Assembly: GCA_030789695.1 (NCBI GenBank)
Contig: CM061142.1
Span: 604,323,659 to 604,387,658 of the forward strand
Source of the DNA: Scilla litardierei
Lineage: Eukaryota; Streptophyta; Magnoliopsida; Asparagales; Asparagaceae
Reading direction: 5' to 3'
DNA: 64,000 bases
The notes under the pieces were generated by a model. It saw only the letters and a program-made list of their open reading frames with translations. It was not told where the DNA came from and did not search any database. Shown piece after piece: positions 1 to 10,722 of the stretch (positions are counted from its first letter, which is position 1; each line of letters starts with the position of its first letter). The position numbers and the translations under genes are program-made.

Positions 1-2579
1 CATGGCCAACAAAGTACAAAGTACGAAAACAAAGAAAAGGTGCAAGCACCGACATCTAACAGCAACCTAAAGCAAAAGCAAGTAAAATCAGTCTCTAAGA
101 CTGGTCTCCGGTGTCCTCGAACTCCTCAACGAACGTAGGCTCGGGCTCAGCGTCAGCAAACACCTCGTCCTCAGCAACTGTCTCTGGCTCAGGGTCTAAC
201 ATGTGACACCCAAAAGAGCAAGGGGCACATGTCAGCAAGTCTAAAAGACTTGTGCAAGTGAAACTGAAAGTACAAGTAAAAGCAACCTAAAAGTTCTAGC
301 ATGATGCAATGACATGGCAGTTAAAGTAATGAGTGCGACAGGTAAAGTAAAGCGAAGTAAAGTACGAGCATGGCATGACATTCACAAGACAAGTACAAGA
401 CAAGAAAAGTAAGCACCTCGTGCACAGAGATTCCGTCTTTTGGCTAGAGTGGCTGCGCGGGCCAACTCCTAAGCTCAAGCGACCGTTTATCCCTACCCCT
501 CCACGTGTATCGAGCCAGGGCATTACCCCCGAACACGGAATGCTCGCTTCTGGACCACGAGCCAGGAAGTGTTTTAAACAAGTATGGCGTAGGGGTGCAC
601 CTAGCCGGACAAGTAGTACGAGGACAAGTATTGTAGCGTGTGCTACGATGCAACAATCAATGCATGGATGACATGGCATGGCAAGTAGTAAAGCGTACAG
701 GTAAGAAAAGTAGACGTGACAGTTAAGCATGCATGAATGACAAGTTTAAGGGTTGGATCTAGCTTCGTTGTCAAGCTAGATCAATTAGGTGACGGATCTA
801 GTTTCGTTGTCAAACTAGATCAAGTAGGCGTCTAGTCAGTTATCATTTCACTGACTAGTCTCTTTTACGCTAGAAACAAGTAAGTGGCCTAAAAACATGG
901 CCCTACACAAGAGTTGGCAAGTTTCACTTGCCTGCAACTATCACGTCAAGAAAACACCGTCCAACGAGTCCAAAGTCACGATTCCTACGTGCACAAGTCC
1001 ACCGGCCTACATCCGTTTTATTAATCTTGATTAGTGAATTCTAAAACATTTAAAATACTTTAAAATACTGATTTTTAGTCTTGCTTAGCATGCAATTGGG
1101 TTGGGGGTCCTAGGGGTGCAAAACGTTACCTCAACACGACGCGAAAGCTACACCGGCGTCGGGTAGCGACGCCGGGGGTTGGAATAAAAGATCGCGCTCC
1201 AAGTCCAGATTCCAATTAGATTCCTCGCTAGAAATTTCAGAGCAATTAACTCGGGCGACGATTCCAGATTCCAAAGCTAATACGTGCGGCGACGGGCTAC
1301 GACGTGCGACGACGTCGTACGCGACGGATCCTCGAAGAGCAAGCACCTAGGTGGGGCCCACAGTACTCCTAGGGACCTTTGGGGGACCCACAATAACTCT
1401 GGAGAACTTGGGGGGCCCACGGTGGCAAGCGGTGCGACGGATGTGGGGTTGCGACGAGTGGCTCTCGGTCGTACAGCCTCGGTGCGGGGAAATCTCTCGG
1501 TCAGACACTAGGAACGGCGCTGTGCGACGCTTTGGGTCGGTCGCAGCAGCGGGGGCGGGCGTTTCCTTCGGTCAGACCGGTCGGGGGCTTCGGTCGTACG
1601 CTTGGGATGCGAGGCGGGGCAGCGTTGCAACGTGCAGCGCTTGGGCGCTCGGTCACAGCGGGCGGGGCGACCGGTCAGACACGGAGCGGAGCGGGGCGAC
1701 GGGGCGGGTCGATGCGGAGCGCTCGTGCGGAGCGGGGCCTCGGTCAGACCGAGGGCCTCTCTCGGCCAAGCGGGGGGAACGGGCGTGGGCGGCTGCTGCA
1801 GCGTGCGGACGGCGAGGATGCGGGGGGCGGCTATCGGTCGGAGCGGGCGGATGCGGTGGGTTTTCTCGGTCGTGCGGGGGGGCTGAACGTCGCAACGTTG
1901 CGACGATTCGTCGCAACGTCCAATTTCAAGTTTGGAAGAGGCTAGGGCTAATTTCTTTGGAAAATAGGTCTTGCTAGGGGTTGCTTATATAGTATAGATG
2001 GGTTGACTTGGTCTAGGGCTAAATCTAATAGGATTAGAAGTTCAAAAAGATTTAAAATTTGAAATTCAATTACTCCAACTCATCCAAGGGTTTGACCTGG
2101 TCCAAATGAGCTGGAAATTGGCTCAAAAATTCTTTAAAACGTTTTAAAACTCAAATAAATTTTATTTGGCCGAAAATAATTTATAAATTAATTATTAAAA
2201 ATATTATAAAACTTGTAAAAATTATAAAAGTGGTCAAATAAACTCCAAAAATTATAAAATAAATATCGTGGTGATCGTGGCGACGAATGTGAGCTAACTA
2301 AGAAGACGGATCTCAGTTTCGACGTCGGACGACGGAACTAAAAATAGAAACGTCTCCCGTCAAGAGTGAGAATCGTCACGTCTCATCGAGTAAGTTTAAA
2401 TTGTGGGAAAACGACTCGGGAAACGTCGTTCTAAGATAGTGCCACTATTTAATACTCTCAGAGACGTTCGCAACGGCATATCACACAAAAGTATTCAAAA
2501 TCAAACAAAGTCTAAAATAAACACGTGCACGGCCAAAAGCACGTGCACGAACGAAGTACAACGAAAACGTACCGTTACA
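1..2579 (-). repeat. Element A 3' LTR, cut by window edge
   Basis: It matches 7603-9939 base for base apart from a few changes. On the minus strand it starts with TGTAACGG right after the polypurine tract. The segment 2340-2579 is absent from the other LTR. The GC-rich part around 1350-1920 contains long chance ORFs on both strands that I do not consider genes. Confidence 0.93.
1983..1992 (-). promoter_or_regulatory. TATA box of element A 3' LTR
   Basis: The minus strand reads CTATATAAGC in an AT-rich stretch just upstream of the GC-rich part of the LTR. The same motif lies at 9584-9593 in the other LTR. Confidence 0.55.
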
Positions 2580-2592
2580 TCCTCCCCACCTT
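2580..2592 (-). other. Polypurine tract of element A
   Basis: The minus strand reads AAGGTGGGGAGGA directly before the TGTAAC start of the 3' LTR. It primes plus-strand DNA synthesis. A GATTCCGAGGACGGAATC-like palindrome lies just upstream, as in elements B and D. Confidence 0.85.
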
Positions 2593-2620
2593 AGAAATGA
2601 TTCCGTCCTCGGAATCAACA

Positions 2621-3526
2621 TCAAGCACTGCTCGGGAAAAGGTGTGGGAATCGCTCTCTCATCTCATCTTCACGCTCCCAGGTAGACTCACCGGGGAAAC
2701 CGTGACGCCACTGCACTCGAACCAAGTCGACGGTCTTATTCCTCAGCTGCTTCTGTCGACGATCCAGAATCTCAACGGGCTGCTGATCATAGGACAGATC
2801 CGGACGAACCGTAATCTCCGAGAAATCCACAGCGTGAGAGGGATCACTAACGTATCGGCGTAACTGAGACACGTGAAATACGTCGTGAACTCCCACAAGC
2901 GACGGTGGCAACGCCAAGCGATAAGCCACAGCTCCAACTCTCTCCAGAACATCGAACGGTCCAATGAACCTCGGACTCAGCTTGCCTCTCTTCCCGAATC
3001 GAATAACTCCGCGGTTCGGAGAAATCTTCAGGAATACATGATCGCCAGGCTGAAACTCCAAAGGCCTCCGTTTAGCATCAGCCCAATGCTTGAAACGGTC
3101 CTGTGCAATCCTCAGCTTCTCTCGAATATTCCTCACAACATCCACGGCCTCCACGATCATCTCCGGTCCTAACAGCTCCCGATCTCCAATGTCATCCCAG
3201 CTCAGTGGCGATCGACATTTCTTTCCATATAGCGCGGCGAAAGGCGCCATTCCAATACTCGCGTGGTAGCTGTTATTGTAGGCAAACTCAACGTGATGGA
3301 GATGATCCTCCCAAGATCCCTTAAAGTCCAACATGCAAGCTCGCAACATATCTTCCAAAATCTGAATCGTCCTCTCAGACTGGCCATCCGTCTGCGGGTG
3401 GTACGCCGTGCTGAAACTCAGACTCGTACCCAAGCTCTTTTGCAGACGCTGCCAAAACTGAGATGTGAATCTCGTGTCTCTGTCCGACACGATACTCACG
3501 GGGACTCCGTGAAGTCGTACGATCTC
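2621..3526 (-). CDS. Integrase C-terminal half with chromodomain (element A, third exon)
   Basis: About 300 residues complete the integrase. The core continues with [12 protein letters not shown], holding the second catalytic Asp, and [11 protein letters not shown], holding the catalytic Glu. A GPF/Y-type module follows ([21 protein letters not shown]). The last 60 residues form a chromodomain ([11 protein letters not shown] to ERFPHLF), a module that in chromoviruses directs insertion through chromatin marks. The reading frame is not continuous with the preceding integrase part: a 70-base GT-AG segment with stop codons separates them. The best reading is that this exon begins at 3526 after the AG at 3527-3528, not at a methionine. 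The protein would act in the nucleus as part of the preintegration complex. Confidence 0.9.
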   Translation of the reverse strand, partial: EIVRLHGVPVSIVSDRDTRFTSQFWQRLQKSLGTSLSFSTAYHPQTDGQSERTIQILEDMLRACMLDFKGSWEDHLHHVEFAYNNSYHASIGMAPFAALYGKKCRSPLSWDDIGDRELLGPEMIVEAVDVVRNIREKLRIAQDRFKHWADAKRRPLEFQPGDHVFLKISPNRGVIRFGKRGKLSPRFIGPFDVLERVGAVAYRLALPPSLVGVHDVFHVSQLRRYVSDPSHAVDFSEITVRPDLSYDQQPVEILDRRQKQLRNKTVDLVRVQWRHGFPGESTWEREDEMRERFPHLFPSSA

Positions 3527-3596
3527 CTGCACGATTCACGTTACATCACTATCTAACTAGGAAAAGGAAATAGAAACGGAGAGTAAACGAATTTAC
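3527..3596 (-). other. Candidate spliceosomal intron 2, within integrase
   Basis: It is 70 bases, begins GTAAAT after GGAG and ends GTGCAG before GAG. It is T-rich with a polypyrimidine run and contains in-frame stop codons. It lies between the first and second catalytic Asp of the integrase. Removal leaves a phase-0 junction that keeps the usual spacing of the conserved block ending RLHGVP. Its length is not a multiple of three. Splicing itself is inferred. Confidence 0.7.
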
Positions 3597-4623
3597 CTCC
3601 ATGTATCTCCTTGCTAGCGTCTCAGTAGACTGTCCTACTCGGAAGGGAATAAAGTGCGCGGATTTGGTCAATCGGTCTACGATCACCCAAATCGCGTCGT
3701 TCTGCTTCGGACTCCGAGGTAGTCCAGTCACGAAATCCATAGTGATGTGCTGCCACTTCCACTCCGGAATCGGAAGCGGTTGTAGCAACCCTGCCGTACG
3801 CTGATGCTCCGCCTTTACTTGTTGGCAAACCAAACACTTGGCTACACTCCGAGCCACACTTCTCTTCATACCATGCCACCAAAAGTTCAGACGAAGATCC
3901 TTGTACATCTTGGTCCCACCAGGATGCACAGAATACGGCGAACTGTATGCCTCGACCAATAATTCCTCTCTGATATCTCCAGCCGGCACACACAACCTGG
4001 CTCCAAATCTCAACGAACCATCCTCGTGAATCAAAAAGTCAGTCCGCAGGCCGGCTTCCACCTGCTCCCGAATCTTCACCAGCTTAGCATCTCCAGCCTG
4101 TCCAGCCTTGATCCTATCCACGATCGTCGATTGTATCTGCATGCTCATCATCGAAGAAGTCTCTCCAGGAAGAATAATCTCGATACCGGTCTCGCAAAAG
4201 TCCTGCTGCAATCTCCACTGCGACGTCAACATCATCACCGCCGGAAGTCTGCTCAGCGCATCCGGAACCACATTCACCTTGCCAGGGTGATACTGCAAGT
4301 CAATCTCGTAGTCTGCCATGAGCTCCAACCATCGACGCTGTCGCATGTTGAGCTCCTTCTGCGTAAAGATATACTTCAAGCTTTTGTGATCGGTGAAAAT
4401 CTTCACCTTCTCACTCAGCAGGAAGTGCCTCCAAATCTTCAGCGCAAACACGACAGCAGCCAACTCCAAATCATGTGTCGGGTAATTCTTCTCATGAGCC
4501 TTAAGCTGACGAGAAGCATACGCAACCACATGCCCATGCTGATGCAGCACACATTCTAAACCCTTTCCAGAAGCATCACAAAAGATCTCGAATCCTCCAC
4601 TCCGGTCAGGCATAGAGAGTACA
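3597..4623 (-). CDS. RNase H and integrase N-terminal half (element A, exon 2 after a frameshift)
   Basis: RNase H comes first: CDASGKGL (Asp), the HDLELAAVV Glu, FTDHKSL (Asp) and a final Asp in VVPDALSRL, so the D-E-D-D set is present. The integrase zinc-binding region follows with HPGGTKMY and CLVC. The first His expected in the HHCC finger appears to be Tyr ([12 protein letters not shown]), which would weaken zinc binding; I judge this from memory of the family. The integrase core begins with [11 protein letters not shown], holding the first catalytic Asp. The frame is shifted by one base from the RT part at the CCC run 4624-4626. It ends at the donor site of intron 2. Without splicing, translation runs 16 codons into the intron and stops near 3549, losing the second Asp and the Glu. 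Confidence 0.9.
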
Positions 4624-6015
4624 GGGCAGACATCAATCTCTCCTTCAGGATACCAAAAGCATTCTCGCAATCATCAGACCAAACATAAGGTACATCCTTC
4701 CACGTAAGTCTGGTCATCGGCTCAGCAATCCGAGAAAAGTCCTTAATGAAACGCCGGTAATAGCCTGCAAGTCCAAGGAAACTCCTGATCTCTGACGCCG
4801 ACTGCGGAACCGGCCACTCTCTGATAGCCACAATCTTCTCGGGATCCACAGAAATTCCATCACCAGACACCACATGCCCGAGAAAAGCAACTCTATCCAG
4901 CCAGAACTCGCACTTGGAATACTTAGCATACAAACGATGCTTCCTCAAGATCTCCAACACAGTCCTCAAGTGCGAGGCATGCTCTTCCTCCGACTTTGAG
5001 TAGATCAGAATATCGTCAATGAAGATGACGACGAACTTGTCTAGAAAGTCGTAGAAGACCAAATTCATCAGGTTCATAAAGACTGCGGGCGCATTGGTTA
5101 CGCCGAAGGGCATAACCACGAACTCGTAGTGACCATACTTTGTCCTGAAAGCTGTCTTCGGGATGTCGTCCTTCTTCACCTTAAGCTGATGGTAGCCACT
5201 TCTCAAATCCAATTTAGAGAACACCCTCGATCCTCCGAGCTGATCAAAGATGTCATCTATCCGAGGCAAGGGATATTTATTCTTGATAGTCACAGCATTC
5301 AGCTCCCGGTAATCCACACACATGCGACGCGAGCCATCCTTCTTCTTCACCAGCAACACCGGTGCTCCCCACGGAGACACACTGGGATTTATGTATCCTT
5401 TCTGCAAAAGCTCGTCCAGCTGCCTACGCAACTCCTCCAACTCTGCTGGAGCCATCCGATACGGCGCCTTCGAAATAGGCTGCGCTCCCGGCATAAGATC
5501 GATAGAAAACTCGAGAGCTCGATCGGGTGGCAATCCAGACATCTCCTCGGGGAAGACGTCGTCGAATTCACGTACCACAGCTGGTCTATCCTGCTCCATC
5601 TGCATAGCTACAAGCTCCACCGGCTTGGCCCGAAACCTGACAGGGCCAAGCGAACTGCTACCTCGACTGAACTCAAACACCGGATGTCCGGGGATCTCGA
5701 ACACCACCTTCTTCCTCCGATAATCGATCGTAGCATAGAAGCTCGCAAGACAATCCATCCCGAGCACGGCATCGTAGTTGATGATGTCGTGGACAATAAA
5801 GTCTGCGTAAAGCTCATGTCCACAGACCACCAAAGGGCAAGAAGTGCACCCACGATGCACCGAGATCACGCCATTTCCCGTGACGATGTTCCAACTCTTG
5901 GGAAGAGGGGAAGTCGTCAAGGAATGCTTCTCGACGAAGCTCCGCGAGATAATGCACATCGATGCACCTGAGTCAAAGAGGACTCGTGCAGGAAATGTGC
6001 ACACCAAAATCACAC
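4624..6015 (-). CDS. Protease and reverse transcriptase (element A, exon 2)
   Basis: This is an aspartic protease with FDSGAS near residue 20, then a Ty3-type RT. RT landmarks are [15 protein letters not shown] linker sequence, [35 protein letters not shown] and the catalytic FIDDILIYS. It ends in the thumb/connection region ([11 protein letters not shown]). The frame then breaks: one C appears to be missing from a CCC run at 4624-4626, and the old frame runs to a stop at 4556. The start is the acceptor site of intron 1 at 6015. The methionine codon at 6034 lies inside the intron and is unlikely to be used. The enzyme would copy element RNA to DNA inside Gag particles. The frameshift makes this copy non-autonomous unless it is a sequencing error. 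Confidence 0.9.
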
Positions 6016-6130
6016 CTAACAAATAATCTAACAATCAAGCCCTATTCTAACAAACATTCATATGCAAGCAATTCAAACATAACTAGAATCAAAACTATCT
6101 AAGGAAGGAAACAACTAGTTTGAGAATTAC
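6016..6130 (-). other. Candidate spliceosomal intron 1, between gag and protease
   Basis: It is 115 bases, with donor CGCAG followed by GTAATT and acceptor TTTGTTAG followed by GT. It is AT-rich and has stop codons. Gag reads through the donor for about ten codons and stops. Removing the segment joins Gag to protease in frame (phase 1) and recreates the usual chromovirus linker just before the FDSGAS motif. Splicing is inferred, not shown. Confidence 0.72.
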
Positions 6131-7208
6131 CTGCGATAACCTCATCCGCAGCCTCGTTCTCCACTGCCGTCATCAGGTAAGCCTGCCTCCTCGGCTGCAC
6201 AGCCTGCTGAAAAGCCTGCCTCTGAGGAGCGAGAGGTGCTCCACGACCTGCAGGTACAAGTGCTCTCTGCTGCAACGGCTGTGCGGCGACGGGATTCTTC
6301 CAGGGTTGCTTAGAACTCGGGCAGTCCTTCATAGCATGAGTAGGGTCTCCACAAACCAGGCACTGTCCCAACATCTTCCTACACTGATCCTTGATATGCC
6401 CGGTCTTGCCACAGAAATGGCAAGTCTTCACAATAGGCCCACCTGGCCTCTTGAACTGCACTGGCTGGGTAGGCCTAGTCCCAGGCCTAGACTGCTCCAT
6501 CGGCCTCTTCCCAGCTCCAGAAATCTGTCCTCTCTTCAGCTTCGCAATCTTCTCCTGTCTCCGAGCAGCTACCAGCAACTTCTGATAAGACTCCATGTCC
6601 GACGTAGACACCAGGCTCTGCAAGTCTAGAGAAAGACCCTGCAGAAACTTCTGAGCCTTCTCCTCAGCATCCTCTACCATCTTTGGCGCAAAGCGGCTCA
6701 ATCTAGTAAACTCCTGGTGGTACTGGTCCACCGTCAGACTCCCCTGCTTCAGCTCAATGAAGCGCTGCAACATCTCCCTCCTAGCAGCCTTCGGAAAGTA
6801 CTCCTCATCGAATCTAGACTTGAAAGTAGCCCAAGGTATAGGGCTCACCAACAACTCCTCCTCTGCATCCCACCAGTTTCGGGCATTATCCTTTAGCTGC
6901 CTCTTCGCCAGATCAACCCATCCAGCCGGGTTGACCTTCGACATCTTCAGATTATCCTCAGTATTTCTGATCCACTCCTCTGCAGCCATCGGTCCTTCAG
7001 ATCCATCAAAGTACGTCGGGCCCAGCTCCCGAAACTGCTTCGCTCCTGGCTCATGGCGAGGAGCACTCTGAGTGTTCTGGAGCATGCCCTGCTGTACCTG
7101 CATCATCTGATGCATCATCCTCATGATCTCAGCATTGGTGGGCTCCCTATCCGGCTCCTCAGCACGATTGGGCCCACTGCCAGATCGGGTCTGTCGTCGT
7201 CCAGCCAT
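6099..7208 (-). CDS. Gag polyprotein (element A)
   Basis: It has 369 codons, starting MAGRRQTRSG. A retrotransposon Gag domain spans about residues 70-190 (FDGSEGPMAAEEWI, WWDAEEELL, FKSRFDEEYFP, FIELKQGSLTVDQYHQEF). A basic linker follows, then a CCHC zinc knuckle (CHFCGKTGHIKDQC) and a second Cys/His-rich segment (CLVCGDPTHAMKDC). Gag packages element RNA in cytoplasmic particles. The last ten residues and the stop lie inside candidate intron 1, so unspliced RNA would give Gag alone and spliced RNA would give Gag-Pol. The start is the first ATG after the primer-site leader. Confidence 0.92.
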   Translation of the reverse strand: MAGRRQTRSGSGPNRAEEPDREPTNAEIMRMMHQMMQVQQGMLQNTQSAPRHEPGAKQFRELGPTYFDGSEGPMAAEEWIRNTEDNLKMSKVNPAGWVDLAKRQLKDNARNWWDAEEELLVSPIPWATFKSRFDEEYFPKAARREMLQRFIELKQGSLTVDQYHQEFTRLSRFAPKMVEDAEEKAQKFLQGLSLDLQSLVSTSDMESYQKLLVAARRQEKIAKLKRGQISGAGKRPMEQSRPGTRPTQPVQFKRPGGPIVKTCHFCGKTGHIKDQCRKMLGQCLVCGDPTHAMKDCPSSKQPWKNPVAAQPLQQRALVPAGRGAPLAPQRQAFQQAVQPRRQAYLMTAVENEAADEVIAGNSQTSCFLP

Positions 7209-7329
7209 CTAATGACATAGAAAACGAACAAACAAATTAGACTCAAAGCTTAATGACTTGGATGTTGCAATTTATTTAATGGATATTCCGTTTATTATCG
7301 TTGTTCCGTTAGTTCGCAATTGCAAGATA

Positions 7330-7356
7330 GGACCTGCATGGGCCACCAACAAAACC
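7330..7356 (-). other. Sequence next to 5' LTR of element A, candidate primer binding site
   Basis: Immediately downstream of the 5' LTR the minus strand contains TGGTGGCCCATGCAGG (7333-7348). The same block follows the LTRs of elements B and D, which supports a primer-site role. I could not match it to a tRNA, and it is not the common tRNA-iMet type. Confidence 0.55.
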
Positions 7357-9939
7357 TGTCACACCCCGCTTCCCAAAAACGTGAAGGCGAAGCGTGAGAA
7401 GGGTCCGCTCAGACTTGAAGCTACAAAGCCGCAAGTCCGATAAGCGTCAATCACTTTAAACTGCAGGTCCTTGCAACGTGAAACGAAACAAAGATAATAA
7501 TAACGAAAAGAGACAAAAGTACATCTCAGAATATCCATAATAAATCTCAACATCGCAGAAAAAGCCACCAGGCTAAAATAAAAGAGTCTAAAAGAGGCCC
7601 AGCATGGCCAACAAAGTACAAAGTACGAAAACAAAGAAAAGGTGCAAGCACCGACATCTAACAGCAACCTAAAGCAAAAGCAAGTAAAATCAGTCTCTAA
7701 GACTGGTCTCCGGTGTCCTCGAACTCCTCAACGAACGTAGGCTCGGGCTCAGCGTCAGCAAACACCTCGTCCTCAGCAACTGTCTCTGGCTCAGGGTCTA
7801 ACATGTGACACCCAAAAGAGCAAGGGGCACATGTCAGCAAGTCTAAAAGACTTGTGCAAGTGAAACTGAAAGTACAAGTAAAAGCAACCTAAAAGTTCTA
7901 GCATGATGCAATGACATGGCAGTTAAAGTAATGAGTGCGACAGGTAAAGTAAAGCGAAGTAAAGTACGAGCATGGCATGAAATTCACAAGACAAGTACAA
8001 GACAAGAAAAGTAAGCACCTCGTGCACAGAGATTCTGTCTTTTGGCTAGAGTGGCTGCGCGGGCCAACTCCTAAGCTCAAGCGACCGTTTATCCCTACCC
8101 CTCCACGTGTATCGAGCCAGGGCATTACCCCCGAACACGGAATGCTCGCTTCTGGACCACGAGCCAGGAAGTGTTTTAAACAAGTATGGCGTAGGGGTGC
8201 ACCTAGCCGGACAAGTAGTACGAGGACAAGTATTGTAGCGTGTGCTACGATGCAACAATCAATGCATGGATGACATGGCATGGCAAGTAGTAAAGCGTAC
8301 AGGTAAGAAAAGTAGACGTGACAGTTTAGCATGCATGAATGACAAGTTTAAGGGTTGGATCTAGCTTCGTTGTCAAGCTAGATCAATTAGGTGACGGATC
8401 TAGTTTCGTTGTCAAACTAGATCAAGTAGGCGTCTAGTCAGCTATCATTTCACTGACTAGTCTCTTTTACGCTAGAAACAAGTAAGTGGCCTAAAAACAT
8501 GGCCCTACACAAGAGTTGGCAAGTTTCACTTGCCTGCAACTATCACGTCAAGAAAACACCGTCCAACGAGTCCAAAGTCACGATTCCTACGTGCACAAGT
8601 CCACCGGCCTACATCCGTTTTATTAATCTTGATTAGTGAATTCTAAAACATTTAAAATACTTTAAAATACTGATTTTTAGTCTTGCTTAGCATGCAATTG
8701 GGTTGGGGGTCCTAGGGGTGCAAAACGTTACCTCAACACGACGCGAAAGCTACACCGGCGTCGGGTAGCGACGCCGGGGGTTGGAATAAAAGATCGCGCT
8801 CCAAGTCCAGATTCCAATTAGATTCCTCGCTAGAAATTTCAGAGCAATTAACTCGGGCGACGATTCCAGATTCCAAAGCTAATACGTGCGGCGACGGGCT
8901 ACGACGTGCGACGACGTCGTACGCGACGGATCCTCGAAGAGCAAGCACCTAGGTGGGGCCCACAGTACTCCTAGGGACCTTTGGGGGACCCACAATAACT
9001 CTGGAGAACTTGGGGGGGCCCACGGTGGCAAGCGGTGCGACGGATGCGGGGTTGCGACGAGTGGCTCTCGGTCGTACAGCCTCGGTGCGGGGAAATCTCT
9101 CGGTCAGACACTAGGAACGGCGCTGTGCGACGCTTTGGGTCGGTCGCAGCAACGGGGGCGGGCGTTTCCTTCGGTCAGACCGGTCGGGGGCTTCGGTCGT
9201 GCGCTTGGGATGCGAGGCGGGGCAGCGTTGCAACGTGCAGCGCTTGGGCGCTCGGTCACAGCGGGCGGGGCGACCGGTCAGACACGGAGCGGAGCGGGGC
9301 GACGGGGCGGGTCGATGCGGAGTGCTCGTGCGGAGCGGGGCCTCGGTCAGACCGAGGGCCTCTCTCGGCCAAGCGGGGGGAACGGGCGTGGGCGGCTGCT
9401 GCAGCGTGCGGACGGTGAGGATGCGGGGGCGGCTATCGGTCGGAGCGGGCGGATGCGGTGGGTTTTCTCGGTCGTGCGGGGGGCTGAACGTCGCAACGTT
9501 GCGACGATTCGTCGCAACGTCCAATTTCAAGTTTGGAAGAGGCTAGGGCTAATTTCTTTGGAAAATAGGTCTTGCTAGGGGTTGCTTATATAGTATAGAT
9601 GGGTTGACTTGGTCTAGGGCTAAATCTAATAGGATTAGAAGTTCAAAAAGATTTAAAATTTGAAATTCAATTACTCCAACTCATCCAAGGGTTTGACCTG
9701 GTCCAAATGAGCTGGAAATTGGCTCAAAAATTCTTTAAAACGTTTAAAACTCAAATAAATTTTATTTGGCCGAAAATAATTTATAAATTAATTATTAAAA
9801 ATATTATAAAACTTGTAAAAATTATAAAAGTGGTCAAATAAACTCCAAAAATTATAAAATAAATATCGTGGTGATCGTGGCGACGAATGTGAGCTAACTA
9901 AGAAGACGGATCTCAGTTTCGACGTCGGACGACAGAACT
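7357..9939 (-). repeat. Element A 5' LTR, truncated at its distal end
   Basis: It starts on the plus strand with TGTCACACCCCG and matches the left LTR up to 9939, where the sequence switches to element B LTR. The missing 240 bp would be the upstream tip of U3. The presumed TATA box and transcribed part are present. Confidence 0.92.
9584..9593 (-). promoter_or_regulatory. TATA box of element A 5' LTR
   Basis: The minus strand reads CTATATAAGC, identical to the copy in the other LTR. It would drive the genomic RNA of element A leftward. Confidence 0.55.
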
Positions 9940-10277
9940 GATTTCGAAATCTAACTAAGTACGATATTTTAGGAGAGATCGATTTGGGTTAGATTGAACT
10001 CATCGGATTCAGATTAGATGATTTATTCGGTAAGGATATTTTGATTCAAAAGTTCGATTTAGTTAAGATGTGATTTGATTATTACGATTCCGCCTCTGCA
10101 ATCAAAATCAACCAAAAGTTAAAGAAATTAATAACGCGATCATTAAATCGCGTGCTCGAGCTACAAAACCTAATAATAATAATAACAACAAATAAAATCA
10201 TATCATAAAACCTCTAATAAATCACTATACTAATTAAATACGTACGAAATACGTATACATAAAAATAGGCCATTACA
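9940..10277 (-). repeat. Element B LTR1 fragment
   Basis: It matches 15015-15344 followed by 37451-37461 and ends with CATTACA before the polypurine tract. The rest of this LTR is missing at the junction with element A. Confidence 0.85.
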
Positions 10278-10722
10278 TCCTACCCCCATTATTAGAATTC
10301 CGTCCCCGGAATTCAGTAAAGCTAATGTGAAGGTGTAATGACCGCGAGAATCAAAATGAAGCAAATGACTGGGAAGTTTCAGGAAATGAAATATGATGAC
10401 ATGGACGTCGCTTTAGGGAAACAAGTGAATCAATCAATAAGGATTAGGATGTAACGATGTAGACATGACTAGGGAAGGACATTATGGGTCCACTACGAGG
10501 TATTTCTATGGTTATCAACATAGTAATATAAGGTCTAAGATGGCTAAAAAATCAAGGCGAACTTATCTGGTCAAAAGAAAATCCTACGACTATGATATTC
10601 TAAGGAACAAGACCGGGATAGAGTTCAAGGAAAGGATGTTCTTGAGAATCGAGATTGTATTCTTATCGATGTTGTTTTAGAGTATTTTGCATGCATGACT
10701 TGCATGGGCCACCACTAAAATC
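10278..10722 (-). other. Element B internal region 1
   Basis: On the minus strand it ends in a purine tract (GGGGGTAGGA) next to LTR1, preceded by a GGAATTC/GAATTCC-type palindrome. It begins next to LTR2 with the shared TGGTGGCCCATGC block. A 71-codon ORF at 10465-10680 on the plus strand has no recognisable domain and I do not call it. Confidence 0.8.

Larger units (their letters stand above)
1..9939 (-). mobile_element. Element A: Ty3/gypsy Tekay/Del-type chromovirus
   Basis: This is a nearly complete LTR retrotransposon read on the minus strand. The order is 5' LTR (right), candidate primer site, gag, protease, RT, RNase H, integrase with chromodomain, polypurine tract, 3' LTR (left). 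The C-terminal chromodomain and the RT and integrase motifs place it in the Tekay/Del clade of chromoviruses. The left LTR begins about 246 bp outside the window. The right LTR has lost its last 240 bp where it meets element B. The LTR copies differ by about ten substitutions and four one-base indels over roughly 2.3 kb, counted by eye, so the insertion is recent. The coding region carries two intron-like gaps and one frameshift. No target duplication can be checked because one end is outside the window and the other is truncated. Confidence 0.93.

Noticed and set aside
1284..1977. Arg/Gly-rich ORFs of up to 208 codons, with a 230-codon version at 8886-9578
   Set aside because: The frame differs between the two LTR copies because of one-base indels, the strand is opposite to the element, and base bias explains the length.
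3549..3600. Premature stop in integrase read as simple decay
   Set aside because: The GT-AG borders, T-rich content and exact frame restoration fit an intron better, and a similar segment exists at the gag/protease border. Decay remains the fallback explanation.
10465..10680. 71-codon ORF as a possible small gene of element B
   Set aside because: It is on the strand opposite to the element. The matching stretch of internal region 2 (from about 37645) has an altered start area, and no domain is recognised.
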